From: Rugosimonospora africana
GTDB lineage: Bacteria > Actinomycetota > Actinomycetes > Mycobacteriales > Micromonosporaceae
Length of the DNA: 64,000 nucleotides
Assembly: GCF_016862975.1 (NCBI RefSeq)
Contig: NZ_BONZ01000017.1
Coordinates: 1-64,000, forward strand
Reading direction: 5' to 3'
In this document: in pieces, positions 1-9,454 of the stretch
Numbering within the stretch: the stretch's first letter is position 1
Layout of the letters: every line of letters begins with the position of its first letter
The notes under the pieces: model-generated
The model's input: the letters and a program-made list of their open reading frames with translations, nothing else
What the model was told of the DNA's origin: nothing
The model's database searches: none
Position numbers and translations under genes: made by a program

Positions 1-56
1 GGCCCACAAACCGGGCCGGCCTGACGGCTCGACTCGAACAATCCGCTGCCCGCCGG

Positions 57-716
57 TCAGGCCGCGGGCGCCGCGCCGGCGATCTTCGAAACCGGCTCGG
101 TCAGATCGTCTGTGAGCAGCATGAACACCTGGTCGCCGTCCTGCAGGACGGTGGAGGCGGTCGGTAGGGCGCCGACACCGAAGCGCATGATGTAGGCCAC
201 CCGGGCGCCGGTCGCGTCCTCCAGGGCGCGGACCGGCCGGCTGATCCAGCCGGTGTGCACCGGTACCTCGACGATGGCCACGGTACTGGTCGGATCCCGC
301 CAGACCTCGGTGTTGCCCCCGGGCAACACGTGGCGCAGCATCCGGTCCGCGGTCCACCGGACCGTGGCCACGGTCGGGATGCCGAGTCGCTCGTACACCT
401 CGGCACGCTTCTGGTCGTAGATCCGGGCCACCACGCGCTGCACCCCGAACGTCTCCCGGGCCAGCCGCGCCGAGATGATGTTGGAGTTGTCCCCGCTCGA
501 CACGGCGGCAAACGCGTCCGCCCGCTCGATGCCGGCGGCGATCAGCACTTCCCGGTCAAAGCCGATGCCGGTGACGGTCAGCCCGGTGAAGTCCGGCCCG
601 AGCCGGCGGAACGCGTCGGCATGGACGTCGATCACGGCAACCGAGTGGCCCTTGGCCTCGACGCTGTGTGCCAAGGTCGACCCGACCCGGCCACAGCCCA
701 TGATCACGATGTGCAC
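57..716 (-). CDS. trkA: TrkA-family K+ regulatory (RCK) protein
   Basis: Cytosolic regulator of K+ transport with one RCK unit: a Rossmann N-domain (about residues 1-130) followed by a TrkA-C domain. The nucleotide-binding loop GCGRVGS lies at residues 7-13, and an acidic residue closes beta-2 (VIDVHAD), as in NAD(H)-binding RCK proteins. At 219 aa it is the size of actinobacterial CeoC. The GTG start at 716 has GGGAGGG about 9 bases upstream. It is divergent from a KimA-like K+ importer, which supports a K+ role. In mycobacteria a second TrkA (ceoB) usually adjoins. Only 56 bases remain downstream here, so a partner cannot be seen. Confidence 0.9.
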   Translation of the reverse strand: MHIVIMGCGRVGSTLAHSVEAKGHSVAVIDVHADAFRRLGPDFTGLTVTGIGFDREVLIAAGIERADAFAAVSSGDNSNIISARLARETFGVQRVVARIYDQKRAEVYERLGIPTVATVRWTADRMLRHVLPGGNTEVWRDPTSTVAIVEVPVHTGWISRPVRALEDATGARVAYIMRFGVGALPTASTVLQDGDQVFMLLTDDLTEPVSKIAGAAPAA

Positions 717-818
717 TGGAAATGCCCTCCCGGCATCGGGGTGTTACGAAGCGGCACGGTACACGGTCGATGCACCCCCGCGTCGATCACCCACCCGACA
801 CGGCGAGCGCAACGGCCG

Positions 819-824
819 TACCCT
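819..824 (+). promoter_or_regulatory. TANNNT -10 element of the KimA-like gene
   Basis: TACCCT lies 8 nt before the GTG at 833, the geometry of a leaderless actinobacterial transcript. It supports 833 over the upstream in-frame codons. Confidence 0.45.
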
Positions 825-832
825 TGTCACTC

Positions 833-2872
833 GTGGCCACCCCCACTTCGCTGCTGAAGCGCCTGCTGATCGGACGGCCGTTCCGATCCGACCGGATGCA
901 GCACACGCTGCTCCCGAAGCGCATCGCGCTGCCCGTTTTCGCCTCAGATGCCCTGTCGTCCGTGGCCTACGCGCCGGACGAGATCCTGCTGACGCTCTCG
1001 GTCGGCGGCGCCGCCTTCTACGCGTACTCGCCGTGGATCGCGCTGGGCGTGGTGGCGGTGATGTTGACCGTGGTGGCCAGTTACCGCCAGAACGTGCACG
1101 CGTACCCGTCGGGCGGCGGCGACTACGAGGTCGCCACGGTCAACCTGGGGCCCAAGTTCGGCCTGGTGGTGGCGAGCGCGCTCATGGTCGACTACGTGCT
1201 CACGGTGGCCGTGTCGGTCTCCTCCGGCGTGGAGAACCTGGGATCGGCCTGGCCGTTCGCCGCCGAGCACAAGGTCGAGTTCGCGGTCGGCGTGATCATC
1301 GTCCTGACCGCCATGAACCTGCGCGGTATCCGGGAGGCCGGTACCACTTTCGCCATCCCGACCTACGCCTTCATGTGCTCGATCCTGCTCATGGTCGGCG
1401 TCGGGCTGTTCCGGATCTTCATCCTCGGCAACCACCTGCAGGCGGAGAGCGCGCACATCGCCGTCCACCAGACGCACTCGATCGCCGGGTTGGCTCTCAC
1501 CTTCCTGCTGGTACGCACGTTCGCCTCCGGCTGTACGGCGCTGACCGGAGTCGAGGCGATCTCCAACGGGGTACCGGCGTTCAAGAAGCCGAAGAGCAAG
1601 AACGCGGCCACCACCCTGCTGCTGCTGGGCAGCATCGCGATCACCATGCTCGTGGGCATCGTCGTGCTGGCCCGCCTGACCGGGCTGCGGATCGTGGACG
1701 TCACGGCGCAGAAGCTGCCCGCCGGGTACCAGCAGAAGACCGTGCCCGCCCAGTTGGCGCACGCCGTCTTCGGCGGCTTCACCCCGGCGTTCATCCTGGT
1801 CATCGCGACCACCACGCTGATCTTGGCGCTGGCCGCGAACACCGCCTTCAACGGCTTCCCGGTGCTCGGCTCGATCCTGGCCCAGGACCGGTACCTGCCC
1901 CGCCAGTTGCACACCCGCGGCGACCGGCTGGCGTTCAGCAACGGCATCCTGTTCCTGGCGACCTTCGCGATCATCCTGATCGTGGCGTTCGACGCCCAGT
2001 CCACCCGGTTGATCCAGCTCTACATCGTGGGCGTGTTCGTGTCGTTCACGCTGTCCCAGACCGGCATGTTGCGGCACTGGAACCGGTTGCTGCGCGTCGA
2101 GCGGGACCAGGCGATGCGGCGCCGGATGCTGCGCTCGCGCACGATCAACGGCATCGGCCTGGCCATGACCGGGTTCGTCCTGATCCTGGTCGTGGTCACG
2201 AAGTTCCTGGCCGGCGCGTGGATCTCGATCGCCATGATGTGCGTGATCTTCCTGGTCATGCTCGGTATCCGTAAGCACTACGACCACGTCGCGCAGGAGC
2301 TGGAACCGGCCGACGAGCGCCCGATGCTGCCCGCCCGCAACCAGGCGATCGTGCTGGTCAGCAAGGTGCACCTGCCCACCCTGCGGGCGCTGGCGTACGC
2401 GCAGGGCACCCGGCCGGACACGTTGACCGCGGTGACCGTGAACGTGGACGACGCGGACACCCGGGCGATCGAGGCGGACTGGGAGGCGCGCGGGATCCCG
2501 GTGCCGTTGACCGTGGTCGACTCGCCGTACCGGGAGATCACCGCGCCGATCATCGACTACGTCAAGTCGGTGCGCCGCGAGTCGCCGCGCGACGTGGTGA
2601 CGGTGTTCATCCCGGAGTACGTGGTCGGCAAGTGGTGGGAGCACCTGCTGCACAACCAGAGCGCGTTGCGGCTCAAGGCGCGGCTGCTGTTCGAGCCCGG
2701 CGTGATGGTGGTGAGCGTCCCCTGGCAGCTGGAGTCCAGCCAGAACAAGAACCTCCGCCGGCTGGAGGGCGCGCACACCGCGCCGGTACGCGGCCCGCGG
2801 GCGGAGACCGGCCTGTCGGTACCCCCGCAGCCCACCACGCCGGCGTCCAGTGGCATGGTGCGGGCTGAATGA
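833..2872 (+). CDS. KimA-like potassium importer (APC/KUP superfamily)
   Basis: Inner-membrane transporter of 679 aa, with about 12 hydrophobic helices in the first 430-450 residues and a soluble C-terminal UspA-like domain. The segments SSVAY, VDYVLTVAVS, SGCTALTGVEAISN and LAANTAF resemble Bacillus KimA, including the Asp and Tyr residues of the first and third helices that line its ion path. KimA imports K+ by proton symport; older annotations call such proteins amino-acid permeases. The GTG at 833 begins VATPTSLLKRLLIG, the usual start of this family, and the open frame further upstream looks non-coding. It overlaps the next gene by 4 bases (ATGA). K+ as substrate is inferred from the family and from divergent trkA. 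Confidence 0.8.
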   Translation: MATPTSLLKRLLIGRPFRSDRMQHTLLPKRIALPVFASDALSSVAYAPDEILLTLSVGGAAFYAYSPWIALGVVAVMLTVVASYRQNVHAYPSGGGDYEVATVNLGPKFGLVVASALMVDYVLTVAVSVSSGVENLGSAWPFAAEHKVEFAVGVIIVLTAMNLRGIREAGTTFAIPTYAFMCSILLMVGVGLFRIFILGNHLQAESAHIAVHQTHSIAGLALTFLLVRTFASGCTALTGVEAISNGVPAFKKPKSKNAATTLLLLGSIAITMLVGIVVLARLTGLRIVDVTAQKLPAGYQQKTVPAQLAHAVFGGFTPAFILVIATTTLILALAANTAFNGFPVLGSILAQDRYLPRQLHTRGDRLAFSNGILFLATFAIILIVAFDAQSTRLIQLYIVGVFVSFTLSQTGMLRHWNRLLRVERDQAMRRRMLRSRTINGIGLAMTGFVLILVVVTKFLAGAWISIAMMCVIFLVMLGIRKHYDHVAQELEPADERPMLPARNQAIVLVSKVHLPTLRALAYAQGTRPDTLTAVTVNVDDADTRAIEADWEARGIPVPLTVVDSPYREITAPIIDYVKSVRRESPRDVVTVFIPEYVVGKWWEHLLHNQSALRLKARLLFEPGVMVVSVPWQLESSQNKNLRRLEGAHTAPVRGPRAETGLSVPPQPTTPASSGMVRAE

Positions 2873-4143
2873 CGCTCCCCGGCAAGCTCGACTCCCGTTC
2901 CGTCGACCCGGCCCGGCCGGTCGGCGACGAGGTGCTGGTCGGGGACCGGTTCGAGGTCGAGGTGGGCGCGGTCGCGCACGGCGGGCACTGCGTCGCCCGG
3001 GCGCCGGACGGCAGGGTCGTCTTCGTGCGGCACGCGCTGCCGGGTGAGCGGGTGACCGTGTCGGTCACCGAGGTGCTGCCCGGTTACCTGCGCGCGGACG
3101 CGGTGGAGATCCTGTCGGCCTCGCCGGACCGGGTGGAGCCGCCCTGCCCGTACGCCACGCCGGCCAAAGCGCCCCACGTGGGTCGCCACACTCCGGTCGC
3201 CCACTGCGGCGGGTGCGACTTCCAGCACGTGGCGCCGGCCGCCCAGCGCGAGCTGAAGGCCGCCGTCGTACGGGAGCAGTTGCTGCGGCTGGGCGGGCTG
3301 TCGCCGGCCGAGGTGGACGCGCTCGGGGTACGGGTCGAGGAGTTGCCCGGCGGGCCGCTCGGATGGCGTACCAGGGTGCGGTACACGGTCGACGCGAGCG
3401 GCCGGGCCGGCCTGCTCGCGCACCGGTCGAACGAGGTGGTCCCGGTGGACCGGTGCCTGATCGCGCACCCCGCCGTGCAGGACGCCCCGGTCACCGGGCA
3501 GCCGTGGCCGACCGACGACCGGGTCGAGGCGATCGCGGGAAGCGGCGGTGACGTCACGCTCGTCGGTTCGACCTCCGGCGTGGTGTCCGGTCCGGCCGAA
3601 GTGACCGAGCGGGCGGTGGGGCGGCGCTGGCGCCTCGGCGTGCAGGCGTTCTGGCAGGTGCACCCGGCCGCGCCGGACACGCTGGTGTCGGCCGTACTGG
3701 ACCTGGTGCAGCCGGTCGCCGGCGAGCGCGCCTGGGACCTCTACGGCGGCGCCGGGCTGTTCGCCGCCGCGCTCGCGCCCCGGGTCGCCGAGGTGACGCT
3801 GGTGGAGTCCGACCGGGAGGCGATCACCGCGGCCCGGTCATCGCTCGCCGACCTGTCGAATGTCCACATTGTACGGTCCACAGTGGAGCGTTTTCGGCCG
3901 GCGGGCGACCCGGACGTGGTGGTGCTCGATCCGCCGCGCACCGGTGCCGGAGCGGCCGCGGTGCGCCTGGTGGCGGGCGCGTCACCGCGTGCGGTGGCGT
4001 ACGTGGCGTGCGACCCGGCGGCGTTCGCCCGGGACGTGGCCACCTTCCGCGCCCGTGGGTTCCGGCTCGCGGCGCTGCGCGCGTTCGACGCCTTCCCGAT
4101 GACCCACCACGTCGAGTGCGTCGGCCTGCTGCTCCCGGCCTGA
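2869..4143 (+). CDS. TrmA/RumA-type class I SAM-dependent RNA methyltransferase
   Basis: Probable RNA m5U methyltransferase, 424 aa. A TRAM RNA-binding domain occupies roughly residues 20-80. An iron-sulfur cysteine set follows (CPYA, then HCGGCDF). The SAM site is DLYGGAGLF, the catalytic-domain motif VVLDPPRTGAG follows, and the catalytic Cys is in YVACDP. The start overlaps the permease stop by 4 bases, so the two are cotranslated. This gene sits between the K+ genes and dxs in many actinobacteria. The target (tRNA U54 or 23S rRNA) cannot be read from sequence. Confidence 0.88.
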   Translation: MTLPGKLDSRSVDPARPVGDEVLVGDRFEVEVGAVAHGGHCVARAPDGRVVFVRHALPGERVTVSVTEVLPGYLRADAVEILSASPDRVEPPCPYATPAKAPHVGRHTPVAHCGGCDFQHVAPAAQRELKAAVVREQLLRLGGLSPAEVDALGVRVEELPGGPLGWRTRVRYTVDASGRAGLLAHRSNEVVPVDRCLIAHPAVQDAPVTGQPWPTDDRVEAIAGSGGDVTLVGSTSGVVSGPAEVTERAVGRRWRLGVQAFWQVHPAAPDTLVSAVLDLVQPVAGERAWDLYGGAGLFAAALAPRVAEVTLVESDREAITAARSSLADLSNVHIVRSTVERFRPAGDPDVVVLDPPRTGAGAAAVRLVAGASPRAVAYVACDPAAFARDVATFRARGFRLAALRAFDAFPMTHHVECVGLLLPA

Positions 4144-4366
4144 CCGTGCCGGCCCCGGGGCATGATTTCGGTGTCCGGATCGCGCTGTTCGTCGGGATGT
4201 TCAGTAAGCTGTTGGTGACCCGCGTCACCGGGCATTTCGCGCCGGATCGGAACGCGACCCGCGTGACCCGCCGCTCAGCTTGCCCGGCTCGCCCCGACCC
4301 GAGATCGCGATGTGTGGGGCTTGTGAATCTGAGCGCCGGTCTGGCAGCGGGGCGGCGATCTCCCGT

Positions 4367-4372
4367 TAGAGT
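4367..4372 (+). promoter_or_regulatory. TANNNT -10 element of dxs
   Basis: TAGAGT ends 8 nt before the ATG at 4381. There is no convincing Shine-Dalgarno, consistent with a leaderless dxs message. Confidence 0.45.
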
Positions 4373-4380
4373 GAGTGGTC

Positions 4381-6330
4381 ATGAGCTCCTTTCCTGGTAA
4401 CGATGCTGAGTTCCCGATGTTGGCCCGCATCACCGGACCGGGCGACCTGAAGGGGCTTACGCCGGCGGAGCTGGCGGTTCTGGCTGGTGAGGTGCGTGAT
4501 TTCCTGGTCGCCAAGGTGTCGCGTACGGGCGGCCACCTGGGACCCAACCTGGGCGTGGTCGAGCTGACCCTGGCTCTGCACCGGGTGTTCGATTCGCCCA
4601 CCGACCGCATCCTGTTCGACACCGGACATCAGGCTTATGTGCACAAGATGGTGACTGGTCGCCAGGAGGGCTTCGACCAGCTGCGCCGCCGCGGCGGGCT
4701 GTCCGGGTACCCGAGCCGCGCCGAGTCCGAGCACGACCAGATCGAGAATTCGCACGCCTCCACCGCCCTGTCCTACGCGGACGGGCTGGCGAAGGCGTTC
4801 GCGCTGCGTGGCGAGGGCCGGCACGTGGTCGCCGTGGTCGGCGACGGTGCGCTGACCGGCGGCATGTGCTGGGAGGCGCTGAACAACATCGCGGCCGCGC
4901 GTAACCCACTGGTGATCGTCGTCAACGACAACGGCCGCTCGTACGCGCCGACGATCGGCGGGCTGGCCGACCACCTGGCCGCGCTGCGCCTGAACCCCGG
5001 GTACGAGAAGGTGCTCGACCTGTTCAAGGACGCGCTCGGCCGGACGCCGCTGGTCGGCGCGCCGCTGTACGAGACGCTGCACGCGGTGAAGAAGGGGATC
5101 AAGGACGCGGTCGCGCCCCAGGCGATGTTCGAGGACCTGGGCATCAAGTACGTCGGCCCGGTCGACGGGCACGACATCGTGGCGGTGGAGTCCGCGCTGC
5201 GCCGGGCCAAGGGCTTCCGTGGCCCGGTGATCGTGCACGCGGTGACCCGCAAGGGCTACGGATACCAGCCGGCCGAGGACGACGAGGCGGACTGCCTGCA
5301 CGGCCCGGGCGCCTTCGACGTCGAGACCGGCAAGCTGCTCGCCCCGCCCTCGCTCAAGTGGACCAGCGTGTTCGCCGACGAGCTGGTCGCGCTGGCCCAT
5401 CGGCGGCCGGACATCGTCGGGATCACCGCGGCGATGGCCGAGCCGACCGGTATCGCGAAGCTGATGCGTACCTTCCCGGAGCGCGCCTTTGACGTCGGCA
5501 TCGCCGAGCAGCACGCGGTGACCTCGGCGGCCGGCCTGGCCATGGGCGGGATGCACCCGATCGTCGCGGTGTACGCGACGTTCCTCAACCGGGCCTTCGA
5601 CCAGGTGCTGCTGGACGTGGCCATGCACAAGCTGCCGGTCACGTTCGTGCTCGACCGGGCCGGCATCACCGGGCCGGACGGCCCCAGCCACTACGGCATC
5701 TGGGACATGGCCGCCTTCGGCGTCGTACCGGGGCTGCGCATCGCCGCGCCACGGGACGCCGCCACGCTCCGCGCCGAGCTGCGCGAGGCGGCCGAGGTGT
5801 CGGACGGCCCCACGATCGTTCGGTTCCCGACCGGCTCGGTGCCGGCGGACCTGCCCGCGATCGACCGGCGCGGACCGGTCGACATCCTGGCCCGGGGCCA
5901 GCGCCGGGACGTGCTGCTCGTCGCGGTCGGGGCGTTCGCGCACCTGGCCGTCGAGGCGGCCGGCCGGGTCGCCGGCCAGGGATACGACGTGACCGTGGCC
6001 GACCCGCGCTGGGTCCGCCCGATCCCCGCCGAGCTGGTCGAGCTGGCCGGGGAGCACCGGCTCGTGGTCAGCGTCGAGGACGGCGTGCGCACCGGCGGGG
6101 TCGGTGACGCGCTGGGACAGGCGATGCGCGATGCTCACGTCGCCGTACCGCTGTGCAACCTGGGCGTACCGGCAGACTGGCACCCGCACGGCACCCGGGC
6201 CGAGATCCTCACCGACCTGGGCCTGACCGCCCAGGACGTCGCCCGCACGGTGGTGGAGACCGTCTCCGGCTTGGAGCTGGCCGATACCACGCTGACGTCC
6301 ACTCCGAACGGGGTGCGCGCCACGAACTGA
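4381..6330 (+). CDS. dxs: 1-deoxy-D-xylulose-5-phosphate synthase
   Basis: Condenses pyruvate and glyceraldehyde 3-phosphate to DXP, the first step of the MEP isoprenoid pathway, using thiamine diphosphate. At 649 aa it is full length. Landmarks are GGHLGPN and [10 protein letters not shown] in the N-domain, the ThDP/Mg motif starting GDGALTGG and ending NN, the transketolase-type glutamate in [12 protein letters not shown], and a C-terminal domain with [12 protein letters not shown] chose the ATG at 4381 because of the -10 hexamer just upstream. A GTG at 4375 and an ATG at 4417, closer to the family's usual N-terminus, are alternatives. Confidence 0.95.
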   Translation: MSSFPGNDAEFPMLARITGPGDLKGLTPAELAVLAGEVRDFLVAKVSRTGGHLGPNLGVVELTLALHRVFDSPTDRILFDTGHQAYVHKMVTGRQEGFDQLRRRGGLSGYPSRAESEHDQIENSHASTALSYADGLAKAFALRGEGRHVVAVVGDGALTGGMCWEALNNIAAARNPLVIVVNDNGRSYAPTIGGLADHLAALRLNPGYEKVLDLFKDALGRTPLVGAPLYETLHAVKKGIKDAVAPQAMFEDLGIKYVGPVDGHDIVAVESALRRAKGFRGPVIVHAVTRKGYGYQPAEDDEADCLHGPGAFDVETGKLLAPPSLKWTSVFADELVALAHRRPDIVGITAAMAEPTGIAKLMRTFPERAFDVGIAEQHAVTSAAGLAMGGMHPIVAVYATFLNRAFDQVLLDVAMHKLPVTFVLDRAGITGPDGPSHYGIWDMAAFGVVPGLRIAAPRDAATLRAELREAAEVSDGPTIVRFPTGSVPADLPAIDRRGPVDILARGQRRDVLLVAVGAFAHLAVEAAGRVAGQGYDVTVADPRWVRPIPAELVELAGEHRLVVSVEDGVRTGGVGDALGQAMRDAHVAVPLCNLGVPADWHPHGTRAEILTDLGLTAQDVARTVVETVSGLELADTTLTSTPNGVRATN

Positions 6331-6472
6331 CACCTGGCCAGCCCGGGATTCAGCCGATCGGGGGCGGTTAGCCACCCGCCTCGGGGTACCTCCCATACGC
6401 GAAGGCTGCTCACATCGTTGGTGGTAAACGACGATGCCAGCCCTTCCGAGACGGGGTGGATCGGGGTGGCGG

Positions 6473-7801
6473 GTGGCAACGACGGTACTCATCGATCTCG
6501 GGGACGACTGGTCGGTCGGCGAGGAGACCGTCCGGCGCCGCTATCGGGGGCGCGGTTCCCGGTTCACGGTGGCCGGCGTGCTGGGCGTGCTCGTCCTGCT
6601 GCTGTCGGTGTCCGCCGCCGTACCCGGGCCGGTGTTCGTCCGGCTGGCCACGATCCCGGTGCACGGCCAGGTCACCATCGAGCCCGGGCCGGACGCCGCG
6701 TTCGTCGGCCAGCAGACGCTGGGCAGCCAGGAGGTAAGCCGGTACTCGATCTCCACCGGCCGCCGGCTGTGGCGCACCACGGTCTCTGACCCGCCGGAGA
6801 ACCTGCGGTACGTGGCGGCCGCCGGGGTGCTCGCGGTCAGCACGTTCGAGCCGGTACCCAGCGGGTCCCGGCTCACCGTGCTGGACGGGGCCACCGGCCG
6901 GCCGCTGTGGAGCACTCCGGGGTACCCGCTGTGGTCCTGGCCGCCGGATCTTCCAGCGGAACGGGACCAGCTCGCGGTGATCCTGGTCGGCGACCCGGCC
7001 GGCGACCGGGACCTGAGGATGGTGCGCATCCGTACCGGCCAGGCGGTCTGGTCGCGGCCGTTGGCGGCCGGCTCTGAAGTGCAGCTCGCGGACTGGGCGC
7101 GGTCGGGCCGGCCGGACGTCCTGGTGATCGGGCCGGACGGGATGGCGACGGTACTGGCCCGCGGCAGCGGCGCGCTGCTCGGCACGAAACAGCTGGCCAG
7201 CCTGGCCCCCGACGGCCCGGCCGACCCGACCGGACAGACCAGCATGAACGTGGTCGGCGGATCGCTGATCGTGCAGCGGCGCGACGGCTCCAGCACGCTG
7301 CTGACCGACTATGCCCTGCCCGGCCTGGCCGAGCGGTGGCACCGCTCGGGGGAGTACTTCGGCTTTCCCGACGACTGCGGCCAGGTGCTCTGCATCGCCG
7401 AGCTGAACCGGCTCAGCGGGGTGGACCCGGGTACCGGACGGGTGCGGTGGACCGCGCCGGAGTGGCAGGGTGCCAGCCTCATCGGCGCGAACCAGCTGCT
7501 CGGGTACCGGGTCGGCGACATCCAACGCAGCGGGGTGCTGGACGCGGGTACCGGCCGGTTGCTGCGCGACCTGGGGGACTGGTCGCCGCTGGCCGCGTTC
7601 GGCACGTCTCGGCTGATGACCGAGCCGGACTCGTCGGACTACCGGTACACCTGGTTCGCGCGGTTGGATCCAGACAAGGCGGCTATCTATCCGGTCGCGC
7701 GGCTCGCCGAGGTCGGGCTCCAGGGCTGCCAGCCCGACAATGACCTGCTGTTCTGTACGACGTTGGAGAGCGATTTGGCGGTATGGCGGTATCCGGCATG
7801 A
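6473..7801 (+). CDS. Membrane-anchored PQQ-like beta-propeller protein (first of pair)
   Basis: About 442 aa: a short cytoplasmic N-terminus, one transmembrane helix (FTVAGVLGVLVLLLSVSAAV), then an extracytoplasmic domain with repeated blades of the type 'ISTGRRLWRTTV', 'LDGATGRPLW' and 'RIRTGQAVWSRP', the signature of PQQ-like beta-propellers. I see no quinone-binding disulfide or metal site, so a scaffold or sensor role is likelier than a dehydrogenase. The GTG at 6473 is chosen because it gives an N-terminus (ATTVLIDLG) like that of its paralogue (MIDLGVLG). It overlaps the paralogue by 4 bases. The molecular role is unknown. Confidence 0.75.
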   Translation: MATTVLIDLGDDWSVGEETVRRRYRGRGSRFTVAGVLGVLVLLLSVSAAVPGPVFVRLATIPVHGQVTIEPGPDAAFVGQQTLGSQEVSRYSISTGRRLWRTTVSDPPENLRYVAAAGVLAVSTFEPVPSGSRLTVLDGATGRPLWSTPGYPLWSWPPDLPAERDQLAVILVGDPAGDRDLRMVRIRTGQAVWSRPLAAGSEVQLADWARSGRPDVLVIGPDGMATVLARGSGALLGTKQLASLAPDGPADPTGQTSMNVVGGSLIVQRRDGSSTLLTDYALPGLAERWHRSGEYFGFPDDCGQVLCIAELNRLSGVDPGTGRVRWTAPEWQGASLIGANQLLGYRVGDIQRSGVLDAGTGRLLRDLGDWSPLAAFGTSRLMTEPDSSDYRYTWFARLDPDKAAIYPVARLAEVGLQGCQPDNDLLFCTTLESDLAVWRYPA

Positions 7802-9300
7802 TCGACCTTGGCGTACTGGGGCCGGGCAGCGAGCGTGCCCACCCGTTCCGCCGAAAGGCCGTCCGCCGTGGATCCCGGCTCGGCATCGTGTTGCTGATCG
7901 TCGCGCTCAGCCTCACGCTGTCCGGGGAACTGGGGCCGGCCTCGGCGAGGCTGCGGGTGCTCAGCTCGCTGCCGTTCGCGTCGGGCGCGCAGTATGTCAT
8001 CGACGGCGACACGGCGTTCGTCGCCGCGGTGGGCCGGGGCGGCAACCGGGTGTCCGGGTACGACCTGGCCAGTGGGCGGCGGCTCTGGAGCACGACGGTC
8101 GCATCGCTGTCCACTCTGGTGAACCTTCAGGCGGCCGAGGGCGTCCTGGTGGCGACCATGTACGCGCCCGGGCTCGACGGGGACCACACGGTGGCGCTGG
8201 ACGAGGCGAGTGGCCGGGTGCTGTGGCACGACCGGTACTCGATGGACATGCTGCTGCCGGCGGGTCGGGTGCTGCTGGCTCACTCGTACGCGGTGGACAC
8301 CGGCCCGGTGGCCCGGCAGGGCGTGATGCTGTCCGAGCAGTTGGCGACCAGCGTCGAGGCGGTGGACCTGCGCAGCGGCCGGTCGGTGTGGACCTATGGC
8401 CTGGATGCCGGCTGCCAGCACGCGGCGACCGGCCAGCCGGCCTCGGGTACCCGGTTGGCTGTCCTGTGCCCGGGCGGCGACCTGCGGGTCGTCGACCTGA
8501 TGACCGGACGTGTGCTGCGGTCGACCCGGGTACCGCCGCCGAAGTCCGGGACGAGCGGGGTCGAGTCGGCGGCGGCCGGCACGACCGGCTCCGGCGACGC
8601 CGGTTCGGCCGGTGCCGGTTCCGGCGATGCGGCGGACGAGACCGGCGGGGACGACAGCGGCGACAGCGGCGACGGGGACGATCGGGACACGCTGGGTATC
8701 GCTCCAGTGCTGTCCACGATCGGTGAGCGGCTGCTGGTGGGCTCCGACGGGAACGGCTCGATGCGAGTGATCGCGTACGACGCCGACACGCTCCGTACAC
8801 TGTGGACGGTCACGGGTACGGGCACCACGTACGGCACGTACCCGTGCGCGCAACTGCTCTGCCTGTCCGACGATCGCGGGCTGACCGTACTCGACCCGGA
8901 CAGCGGCAAGGAACGCTGGCACACGCCACAGCACGTGGCCGTGGAGGTGCCCGGTGCCGGGCCCGCCCCGCAGCTTCCCCCGGAACTGGCCGGCGACCTG
9001 CTGGTACAGCCGCTCGGCGCGGCCAGCGCGGGGATGGTCGCGGCCGGGGACGGCCGACCGCTGCTGTACCTCGACCGCTGGCAGTCGATCACCGGAGCGA
9101 CCCGGCTGCCGCTGTTCGCCCGCTGGCCGGACGTGCCGGACGGGCGGGTCTGGTTCGGCATGCTGACCGGTGAGCCGCTGGCGCTGAGCACGATCGGCTT
9201 CGCCCCGGACGTCCTCAAGGGGCAGTGCCGGTCCTTCGGGGATTACCTGGTCTGCGAGACGCTCGTGGAGACGCTGAGGATCTGGCGTTATCAGCCCTGA
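7798..9300 (+). CDS. Membrane-anchored PQQ-like beta-propeller protein (second of pair)
   Basis: 500-aa paralogue of the preceding gene, translationally coupled to it (ATGA). It has the same plan: cytoplasmic start, one signal-anchor helix (GSRLGIVLLIVALSLTLSG), then PQQ-like blades such as 'YDLASGRRLWSTTV', 'LDEASGRVLWHDR' and 'LDPDSGKERWHTP'. It differs by a low-complexity insert of about 45 residues (around residues 250-297) made of Gly, Ser, Ala, Thr and then Asp, probably a loop between blades. A two-component system begins 154 bases downstream, so a signal-sensing role is possible but unproven. Confidence 0.73.
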   Translation: MIDLGVLGPGSERAHPFRRKAVRRGSRLGIVLLIVALSLTLSGELGPASARLRVLSSLPFASGAQYVIDGDTAFVAAVGRGGNRVSGYDLASGRRLWSTTVASLSTLVNLQAAEGVLVATMYAPGLDGDHTVALDEASGRVLWHDRYSMDMLLPAGRVLLAHSYAVDTGPVARQGVMLSEQLATSVEAVDLRSGRSVWTYGLDAGCQHAATGQPASGTRLAVLCPGGDLRVVDLMTGRVLRSTRVPPPKSGTSGVESAAAGTTGSGDAGSAGAGSGDAADETGGDDSGDSGDGDDRDTLGIAPVLSTIGERLLVGSDGNGSMRVIAYDADTLRTLWTVTGTGTTYGTYPCAQLLCLSDDRGLTVLDPDSGKERWHTPQHVAVEVPGAGPAPQLPPELAGDLLVQPLGAASAGMVAAGDGRPLLYLDRWQSITGATRLPLFARWPDVPDGRVWFGMLTGEPLALSTIGFAPDVLKGQCRSFGDYLVCETLVETLRIWRYQP

Positions 9301-9386
9301 TGTTCGGATTCTGGTGCCCATCGACCCTTTCATGATCAACTTTACCCGAGCCCTGGGTGGTGGCGTTCTACGCTGTCCGGAGTGAC

Positions 9387-9436
9387 GACTGGTCTGGGTC
9401 GTGGCGGGGCGCCCGACACGCCGAGCCAGACTGGTC
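9387..9436 (+). repeat. 50-bp dispersed palindromic repeat, copy 1
   Basis: First of six copies of an imperfect inverted repeat. It starts GACTGGTCTGGGTCG and ends CCGAGCCAGACTGGTC. This copy has several changes in the centre. It sits just upstream of the response-regulator gene. Confidence 0.8.
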
Positions 9437-9454
9437 GAAAGCCGGAGGTGGGGC

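Noticed and set aside
1-56. Start of a second TrkA gene on the minus strand
   Set aside because: Only a single GTG without a ribosome-binding site is seen; too little sequence to support a gene.
722-832. N-terminal extension of the KimA-like gene to an upstream start
   Set aside because: The extra residues are unlike the family, and a -10 hexamer stands directly before the GTG at 833.
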